This document shows positions 58,275 to 64,000 of a stretch of DNA of 64,000 nt, in pieces (positions within the stretch are counted from its first letter, which is position 1; each line of letters opens with the position of its first letter). The stretch is from Pseudomonas sp. Irchel 3H7 (GTDB taxonomy: Bacteria; Pseudomonadota; Gammaproteobacteria; Pseudomonadales; Pseudomonadaceae), in contig NZ_FYEA01000010.1 in assembly GCF_900187605.1 (NCBI RefSeq), forward strand, positions 1 through 64,000. Reading direction: 5' to 3'. The position numbers were made by a program, and so were the translations under genes. The notes under the pieces were generated by a model. It was not told where the DNA came from. It saw only the letters and a program-made list of their open reading frames with translations, and made no database searches.

Positions 58275-59765
58275 TCAGAGCTTGATCCAGGTCGCTTTCA
58301 GCTCGGTGTACTTGTCGAACGCGTGCAGCGATTTATCGCGGCCGTTGCCCGATTGTTTGAAACCACCGAACGGTGCGGTCATGTCGCCGCCGTCGTACTG
58401 GTTGACCCAGACGCTGCCGGCACGCAGGCCACGGGCGAAGGTGTGCGCCTTGCTGAGGTTGCTGGTCCAGACGCCGGCGGCGAGGCCGAAGATGCTGTCG
58501 TTGGCGATCTGCAGCGCTTCTTCCGCAGTGTCGAAGGTGATCAGCGACAGCACCGGGCCAAAGATTTCTTCCTGAGCGATGGTCATCGCGTTGGTCACGC
58601 CGTCGAACAGCGCCGGTTGCACATAGAGGCCGCCGGTTTCTTCGAGGGTGCGTTGGCCGCCGGCGATCAGTTCGGCGCCCTGCTCGCGACCGATGCTGAT
58701 GTAGCGCAGCACGTTGTCGAGTTGACGCTGATCGACCACGGCACCGACGGTGGTAGCCGGATCGAGTGAATGACCGGGTTTCCACGCTTGCAGCGCTTCC
58801 ACCAACAGCGGAATGAATTGCTCGCGAATCGAGCGCTCGACCAGCAAGCGCGAACCGGCAGTGCAGACTTCGCCCTGGTTAAAAGCAATGGCGCCGGCCG
58901 CCGCTTGTGCTGCCGCGCGCAAATCCGGAGCGTCGGCAAACACCACGTTCGGGCTCTTGCCCCCGGCTTCGAGCCAGACGCGTTTCATGTTGCTTTGGCC
59001 GGCATAAATCATCAGTTGCTTGGCAATCGCTGTGGAGCCGGTGAAGGCCAGCACGTCAACGTCCATGTGCAACGCCAGCGCCTTGCCGACGGTGTGGCCG
59101 AAGCCTGGCAGAACGTTGAACACGCCTTTCGGAATGCCAGCATCGAGCGCAAGTTGAGCGATGCGGATTGCGGTCAGCGGCGATTTTTCCGAAGGTTTCA
59201 GAATGAACGAATTGCCTGCCGCCAGTGCTGGAGCGAATTTCCAGCTGGCCATGATCAGCGGGAAATTCCACGGCACGATGGCCGCAACTACACCGGACGG
59301 CTCGCGAGTGACGAGGCCTAGTTGGTCGTGCGGCGTCGCGGCGACTTCGTCGTAGATCTTGTCGATGGCTTCGGCGCTCCAGCGAATCGCATTGGCGGTC
59401 GCCGGGATGTCGATGCTCATCGAATCGCTGATCGGTTTACCCATGTCGAGGGTTTCCAGCAGCGCCAGTTCTTCCTGGTTCTGCAGGATCAGATCGGCGA
59501 AGCGAATCAGGATGCGCTTGCGCTCGGCCGGGGCTTTTTTCGCCCAGATGCCGGATTCGAAAGACTGACGCGCGACGTCAACGGCGAGGTTGGCGTCGGC
59601 TTCATCGGTGCTGGCCACGGAGGCGAGGAAACGGCCATCGACGGGGCTCAGGCATTCGAAGGTATCGCCACTGATGGCCGGGCGGTATTCACCGTTGATG
59701 AACGCGCGGGCTTCGATGGTCAGGGACTGGAAGCGTTGTTCCCAGTCGTTGCGGGTCGTTGTCAT
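58275..59765 (-). CDS. puuC: Gamma-glutamyl-gamma-aminobutyraldehyde dehydrogenase
   Basis: A 496-residue aldehyde dehydrogenase, the usual PuuC length. Visible motifs are VPWNFPLIMASWKFAPALAAGN (NAD-binding start), LEAGGKSPNVVFADA with the general-base Glu, FNQGEVCTAGSRLLVE with the catalytic Cys near residue 305, and EEIFGPVLS. It oxidises the aldehyde made by PuuB to gamma-glutamyl-GABA. The start at 59765 follows the family. The open frame beyond it enters the repeat at 59831 and was rejected. Confidence 0.94.
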   Translation of the reverse strand: MTTTRNDWEQRFQSLTIEARAFINGEYRPAISGDTFECLSPVDGRFLASVASTDEADANLAVDVARQSFESGIWAKKAPAERKRILIRFADLILQNQEELALLETLDMGKPISDSMSIDIPATANAIRWSAEAIDKIYDEVAATPHDQLGLVTREPSGVVAAIVPWNFPLIMASWKFAPALAAGNSFILKPSEKSPLTAIRIAQLALDAGIPKGVFNVLPGFGHTVGKALALHMDVDVLAFTGSTAIAKQLMIYAGQSNMKRVWLEAGGKSPNVVFADAPDLRAAAQAAAGAIAFNQGEVCTAGSRLLVERSIREQFIPLLVEALQAWKPGHSLDPATTVGAVVDQRQLDNVLRYISIGREQGAELIAGGQRTLEETGGLYVQPALFDGVTNAMTIAQEEIFGPVLSLITFDTAEEALQIANDSIFGLAAGVWTSNLSKAHTFARGLRAGSVWVNQYDGGDMTAPFGGFKQSGNGRDKSLHAFDKYTELKATWIKL

Positions 59766-59830
59766 TGTTGTGGCTCGACAAGGGGGAATTGGGGGGCTGT
59801 CTGGTTGCGATGTCTGGCTTGAGGTGGCTG

Positions 59831-60006
59831 CCCTCACCCTGGCCCTCTCCCAGGGGTAGAGGGGACCGATCGGGGGATGCTCAGAATCTCCGCCGACCTG
59901 AAAAATCTTTGCCGATTCCATAATCGACTGGATCGTTCAGGTCGCTGAACATCTCAAGACAACCCGGTCAGTCCCCTCTCCCTCGGGGAGAGGGTTAGGG
60001 TGAGGG
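59831..60006. repeat. Complete copy (176 bp) of the CCCTCACCC/GGGTGAGGG element
   Basis: Ends CCCTCACCCTGGCCCTCTCC and GAGGGTTAGGGTGAGGG; internal landmarks GGGGACCGATCGGGGGATG, CGACCTGAAAA, CCATAATCGACTGG and CAGGTCGCTG. It lacks the CGAAACGTCGG insert of other copies. It lies between the 3' end of puuA and the start of puuC, both on the minus strand. Confidence 0.85.
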
Positions 60007-60035
60007 GCTCTTCAGCTTTTGAGGGCCTCAGCCAA

Positions 60036-61412
60036 TCACACCGTATGCAGATACCAGTTGTACTCAAGGTCTGAAATCGAGTTCTCGAACTCGGCCAGCT
60101 CGCTTTCCTTGCACGCGACAAACACGTCGATGTACATCGGGTCGATGTAGCGGGCCATGACTTCGCTGTCGTCCAGCTCGCGCAGTGCATCACGCAGGTT
60201 GTTCGGCAGGCTCTGTTCGTTCTGCTCGTAGCTGTTGCCTTCCACCGGGGCGCCCGGTTCGATCTGATTGGTCAGACCGTGGTGAATACCGGCCAGCACC
60301 GACGCCATCAGCAAGTAGGGGTTGGCATCGGCACCGGCGACGCGATGCTCGATACGCACGGCGTCGGCCGAACCGGTTGGCACACGGACCGCAACGGTGC
60401 GGTTGTCGATGCCCCAGCTCGGCGAGTTCGGTACGTAGAACTGCGCGCCGAAGCGGCGGTACGAGTTGACGTTCGGGCAGAGGAACGCCATTTGCGCGGG
60501 CAGGGTCTCCAGCACACCGCCGATCGCGTGACGCAGTGCGGCGTTCTGCTCGGGATCCTCGCTGGCGAAGATGTTGTTGCCTTCTTTGTCCAGGATCGAA
60601 ATGTGCACGTGCAGACCGTTGCCCGCCTGGCCCGGATACGGCTTGGCCATGAAGGTGGTGTCCATCTCGTGGTCGTAGGCGATGTTCTTCACCAGACGCT
60701 TGAGCAGGACGGCGTAGTCGCACGCCTTGATCGGGTCGGAGACGTGATGCAGGTTGACTTCGAATTGCGCCGGGGCGCTTTCCTTGACGATCGCGTCAGC
60801 CGGAATGCCCTGCTCTTTCGCGCCTTCGAGGATGTCTTGCAGGCAATCGACGTATTCGTCGAGATCGTCGATCAGGTACACCTGAGTCGACACCGGACGC
60901 TTGCCGGACACTGGCGAACGTGGCGATTGCGGACGACCGTTCACGTTGTCCTGATCGATCAGATAGAACTCGAGTTCGAACGCGGCGCAGATGGTCAGAC
61001 CGAGGTCGTCGAATTTGCGTACGACGTTGGCCAGCACTTCACGCGGGTCAGCGAAAAACGGCTGGCCTTCGATCTCGTGCATGGTCATTAGAAGTTGTGC
61101 GGTTGGGCGCTTCTGCCACGGCTCGATGCTCAGGGTGCCGGGGATCGGATAGCAAATGCGGTCAGCGTCGCCGATGTCCAGACCCAGGCCGGTGCTTTCC
61201 ACCGTGGAGCCATTGATATCGAGCGCGAAAAGCGAGGCCGGCAGGTTGATGCCTTTCTCATAAACCTTATGAAGACTGGTGCGTTCGATGCGCTTGCCGC
61301 GCACCACACCGTTCATATCCGCAATCAGAAGGTCGACGTACAAAACCTCAGGATATTTCTTAAGGAATGCGTTTGCTTCGTTGAGTTGAACGGTACGCAG
61401 AGGGACCGACAT
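60036..61412 (-). CDS. puuA: Gamma-glutamylputrescine synthetase (glutamine synthetase fold)
   Basis: A 458-residue enzyme that ligates glutamate to putrescine with ATP, the first step of the Puu pathway. LYVDLLIADMNGVVRGKRIER, CAAFELEFYLIDQDNVNGR, IVKESAPAQFEVNLHHVSD, TTFMAKPYPGQAGNGLHVHISILD and RIEHRVAGADANPYLLMASVL are the GS blocks, and the adenylylation Tyr of GlnA is absent. It is divergent from puuD; the 282-base interval between them carries a repeated TGTTAATTA. A paralogue is at 43787. Confidence 0.93.
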   Translation of the reverse strand: MSVPLRTVQLNEANAFLKKYPEVLYVDLLIADMNGVVRGKRIERTSLHKVYEKGINLPASLFALDINGSTVESTGLGLDIGDADRICYPIPGTLSIEPWQKRPTAQLLMTMHEIEGQPFFADPREVLANVVRKFDDLGLTICAAFELEFYLIDQDNVNGRPQSPRSPVSGKRPVSTQVYLIDDLDEYVDCLQDILEGAKEQGIPADAIVKESAPAQFEVNLHHVSDPIKACDYAVLLKRLVKNIAYDHEMDTTFMAKPYPGQAGNGLHVHISILDKEGNNIFASEDPEQNAALRHAIGGVLETLPAQMAFLCPNVNSYRRFGAQFYVPNSPSWGIDNRTVAVRVPTGSADAVRIEHRVAGADANPYLLMASVLAGIHHGLTNQIEPGAPVEGNSYEQNEQSLPNNLRDALRELDDSEVMARYIDPMYIDVFVACKESELAEFENSISDLEYNWYLHTV

Positions 61413-61428
61413 GATGCACCTATTTAGC

Positions 61429-61632
61429 TGTTAATTATTATGTTCACTGCTGTTTCGCCGAGCCAGTCAACCCGAACGGCAAAGTGAAGTCAATAGCGAA
61501 CAGATGGCCGCTCAGGGTTTATTTTTCGGGCTTTTTTTAACACCCGCGTGCCAATACAGGCGCCAAAGGCCCTGAAATCATGAAGATATGATGAACGACG
61601 TTTAGAATTTTTTACATGACAGTTGTTAATTA
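61429..61632. promoter_or_regulatory. Repeated TGTTAATTA motif between puuA and puuD
   Basis: TGTTAATTA occurs at 61429-61437 (close to the puuA start) and at 61624-61632 (63 bases before puuD), in the same orientation. A TGTTCACTG box at 61443, whose complement contains GTGAACA, is close to the TGAACA end of the known E. coli PuuR site. Both may be PuuR or activator sites; the assignment is tentative. Confidence 0.4.
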
Positions 61633-61694
61633 AAATCAACGAGGCTAAGCTCCGGAAAAGCTCGTTCAAGTGTCAAACTTCGAGGTGAATAAAA

Positions 61695-62456
61695 ATGGCA
61701 TTCAAGCCATTGATCGGCGTTACTGCGTGCGTCAAACAGATTGGCCTGCACCCCTATCACATCAGCGGCGACAAGTACGTACGTGCTGTCAGCGTTGGCG
61801 CTGAAGGGCTGCCAGTGGTCATTCCTTCTCTTGGCAACCTGACTGAAATCGAAGACCTGCTCGGTCAACTCGACGGCCTGTTGCTGACCGGCTCGCCCTC
61901 GAACGTGGAACCCTTCCACTATCAAGGCCCGGCCAGCGCCCCCGGCACGGATCACGATCCGGCGCGAGATGCCACCACCCTTCCTTTATTGCGTGCAGCC
62001 ATTGCGGCGGGCGTTCCGGTGCTCGGTATCTGCCGAGGCTTCCAGGAAATGAACGTGGCGTTCGGCGGTAGCCTGCATCAGAAGGTGCATGAGCTGCCGG
62101 GCATGCTCGATCACCGCGAAGCCGATAGCCCGGACGTGGCGGTGCAATACGCACCGGCCCACGCCGTGACCGTACTCGCTGGCGGTGTGTTCGAAGCACT
62201 GGAGCTGCCGGGCGAGTTCCAGGTCAACTCGATTCACAGCCAGGGCATCGACCGCCTCGCGCCCGGCCTGCGCGCCGAAGCGGTGGCGCCGGACGGTTTG
62301 ATCGAGGCGATCTCGGTCGAGCACAGCCCGACTTTCGCCCTCGGCGTGCAATGGCACCCGGAATGGCAAGTGCTGGACAACCCGAACTACCTGAAGATTT
62401 TCCAGGCATTCGGCGCGGCTTGCCGGCAACGGGCGGCGCGGCGCAACAAACGCTGA
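61695..62456 (+). CDS. puuD: Gamma-glutamyl-GABA hydrolase (class I glutamine amidotransferase-like)
   Basis: A 253-residue peptidase C26 protein. LGICRGFQEMNVAFGGSL carries the catalytic Cys (near residue 116), and FALGVQWHPEWQ the His-x-Glu pair (near residues 219-221). GLLLTGSPSNVEP is the substrate loop. It releases GABA from gamma-glutamyl-GABA, the last puu step. It is transcribed away from puuA. Confidence 0.93.
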   Translation: MAFKPLIGVTACVKQIGLHPYHISGDKYVRAVSVGAEGLPVVIPSLGNLTEIEDLLGQLDGLLLTGSPSNVEPFHYQGPASAPGTDHDPARDATTLPLLRAAIAAGVPVLGICRGFQEMNVAFGGSLHQKVHELPGMLDHREADSPDVAVQYAPAHAVTVLAGGVFEALELPGEFQVNSIHSQGIDRLAPGLRAEAVAPDGLIEAISVEHSPTFALGVQWHPEWQVLDNPNYLKIFQAFGAACRQRAARRNKR

Positions 62457-62636
62457 CACAACCCAAAAGATCACAACGATTTACTGCCCCCACGGACGTC
62501 GGGTGTGCCTGCGCACATCCGTCATTCGTGAACAGCAACACCCGTAATAACAACAAGTACGACCCAGGCAGCCAGGACGGCGGCGCCGACCAAGCCCTCG
62601 GCAGTGCAAGGTCAGTCAGGCATGCGCAATTCCCCT

Positions 62637-62725
62637 GTAGGAGTGAGCCTGCTCGCGATAGCAATAGACCAGTCAACAGAGATGTCGACTGACATGGCCT
62701 CATCGCGAGCAGGCTCACTCCTACA
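62637..62725. repeat. REPIN (TGTAGGAGTGAGCCTGCTCGCGAT type)
   Basis: Two inverted REPs lie about 40 bases apart, with GTCAGTCGACATCTCT-like internal pairing. They lie between puuD and the transporter operon; the rest of 62457-62821 has no gene. Confidence 0.9.
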
Positions 62726-62821
62726 GGGGATGTGTAATGACTGAGATTGCGCTTACAGGCTTGCAATCCACTTAAGCCCGGCCACATTGGCCAGGCGAAC
62801 GAAACCTGTTGGGAGTTTCAC

Positions 62822-63964
62822 ATGGCAAACGCCTCCAGCACTTACAGGAAGGCACTTGAAGGTCATCAGCAACCGAAAAAGGTGCTGGTGAAAGTCGATC
62901 GTGTCACCAAGAAGTTCGACGAAACCGTGGCCGTGGACGATGTGTCCCTGGAGATCCATCAGGGCGAAATCTTCGCTCTGCTCGGTGGCTCCGGTTCGGG
63001 CAAATCGACCCTGCTGCGCATGCTCGCCGGTTTCGAGCGCCCGACTGAAGGGCGGATTCTGCTCGACGGCGTGGACATCACCGACATGCCGCCGTACGAG
63101 CGGCCGATCAACATGATGTTCCAGTCCTACGCGCTGTTCCCACACATGACCGTCGCGCAGAACATCGCCTTCGGCCTCAAGCAAGATCGTTTGCCGGCCA
63201 GCGAAATCGACGCCCGTGTCGATGAAATGCTGCGTCTGGTGCACATGACCCAATACGCCAAACGCCGCCCGCACCAGTTGTCCGGCGGCCAGCGCCAGCG
63301 CGTCGCCCTCGCCCGCTCGCTGGCCAAGCGTCCGAAGCTGTTGCTGCTCGACGAGCCGATGGGCGCGCTGGATAAAAAGCTGCGCTCGCAGATGCAACTG
63401 GAACTGGTGCAGATCATCGAACGCGTCGGCGTGACGTGCGTGATGGTGACCCACGACCAGGAAGAGGCCATGACCATGGCCGAGCGCATCGCGATCATGC
63501 ACCTCGGCTGGATCGCCCAGATCGGCAGCCCGGTCGACATCTATGAAGCACCGGTCAGCCGCATGGTCTGCGAATTCATCGGCAACGTGAACGCCTTCGA
63601 CGGCACCGTGGTGGAAGACCTTGAAGGGCACGCGATCATCCACAGTCCGGACTTGCAGCAGAAGATCTACGTCGGTCACGGCGTCAGCACCTCGGTGCAG
63701 GACAAGTCGGTCACCTACGCGATCCGTCCGGAAAAAATGCTCGTCAGCACCACCCAACCGGAGTTCCGCTACAACTGGTCCGAAGGCAAGGTGCATGACA
63801 TCGCCTACCTCGGCGGTCACTCGGTGTTCTACGTCGAATTGCCCGGCGGCAAAATCGTCCAGTCGTTCATGGCCAACGCCGAACGCCGTGGCGCGCGCCC
63901 GACCTGGGACGACAAAGTCTACGTCTGGTGGGAAGACGACAGCGGCGTGGTACTGCGCTCATGA
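62822..63964 (+). CDS. potA: Polyamine ABC transporter ATPase (PotA/SpuF-type)
   Basis: A 380-residue ATPase. Walker A GGSGSGKSTLLRML (about 58-71), Q-loop MMFQSYALFPHM, signature LSGGQRQRVALARSL, Walker B LLLLDEPMGALD and H-loop VMVTHDQEEAM are all present. A TOBE-type domain (about 285-375, YAIRPEKMLVS) follows, as in spermidine/putrescine importers. The ATG at 62822 with GGGAGTT upstream was chosen over an in-frame start 25 codons earlier. It overlaps the permease gene by four bases. It is the energy subunit of the importer next to the puu cluster. Confidence 0.93.
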   Translation: MANASSTYRKALEGHQQPKKVLVKVDRVTKKFDETVAVDDVSLEIHQGEIFALLGGSGSGKSTLLRMLAGFERPTEGRILLDGVDITDMPPYERPINMMFQSYALFPHMTVAQNIAFGLKQDRLPASEIDARVDEMLRLVHMTQYAKRRPHQLSGGQRQRVALARSLAKRPKLLLLDEPMGALDKKLRSQMQLELVQIIERVGVTCVMVTHDQEEAMTMAERIAIMHLGWIAQIGSPVDIYEAPVSRMVCEFIGNVNAFDGTVVEDLEGHAIIHSPDLQQKIYVGHGVSTSVQDKSVTYAIRPEKMLVSTTQPEFRYNWSEGKVHDIAYLGGHSVFYVELPGGKIVQSFMANAERRGARPTWDDKVYVWWEDDSGVVLRS

Positions 63965-64000
63965 GAACCTTCAATCAGCAATTCCTGCGCCTGGTGCCCA
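63961..64000 (+). CDS. ABC transporter permease, 5' end only
   Basis: The ATG overlaps the stop of the ATPase gene (ATGA). The first residues, MRTFNQQFLRLVP, fit the short N-terminus of polyamine permeases of the PotB type. The gene continues beyond the window. Confidence 0.65.
   Translation, partial: MRTFNQQFLRLVP

Overview
The window is a stretch of a Pseudomonas chromosome, most likely of the P. fluorescens group. The evidence is high-GC coding sequence, dense Pseudomonas-type REP/REPIN palindromes, a cyanide-insensitive oxidase operon (cioAB plus a DUF2474 peptide), a bphO-bphP phytochrome pair, and three loci for agmatine/putrescine use. No rRNA, tRNA, CRISPR array, intact insertion sequence or prophage was seen. 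Protein identities are by recognition of sequence and motifs only; no database search was run.

Layout. 1-2.2 kb: a worn region with an IS-like end, a DUF6124-type gene behind a structured leader, and an aldo/keto-reductase stub fused in frame to a carboxymuconolactone decarboxylase-like gene. 2.2-6.8 kb: a methyltransferase, a PhnB-type VOC protein, an AraC regulator, and an ArsR regulator with a quinone oxidoreductase and a monooxygenase; ArsR and the oxidoreductase share a palindromic operator. 6.8-14.6 kb: LysE-type exporters, bphOP, a VOC protein and an alkylation-repair operon (ada, PEP-mutase-like gene, alkA-like gene). 14.9-18.1 kb: polyamine-binding protein, agmatine deiminase and LysR regulator. 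18.5-28.3 kb: DoxX, two L,D-transpeptidases, a DUF2790 gene with a metal-type two-component system, an MFS/LysR pair, a SleB-like hydrolase and a CAP-domain protein. 28.6-31.2 kb: cioAB and DUF2474.

31.3-41.8 kb is a molybdenum block: a FdhF/YdeP-type oxidoreductase, moaA, moeA, moaB, a LysR regulator, fdhD, moaC, moaD and moaE. The same GATTRGAC-containing site lies upstream of all five transcription units, which suggests one regulon, probably run by the LysR protein encoded in the middle. 42-47.5 kb: chrA, a glutamine-synthetase-like plus FAD oxidase pair, and a DeoR regulator.

47.6-55.9 kb is the most accessory part. It has a low-GC membrane protein resembling putative phage abortive-infection proteins, and a low-GC, translationally coupled gene pair. 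The pair encodes an unrecognised protein and a protein with a PD-(D/E)xK nuclease-like N-terminus, and is a candidate undescribed defence system. A second DUF6124/DUF3077-like gene here carries the same structured leader as the one at 568-673, with compensating base changes in a 16-bp stem.

56-64 kb is a puu-type putrescine catabolic cluster (puuR, puuB, puuC, puuA, puuD) followed by the start of a polyamine ABC transporter operon that runs off the window.
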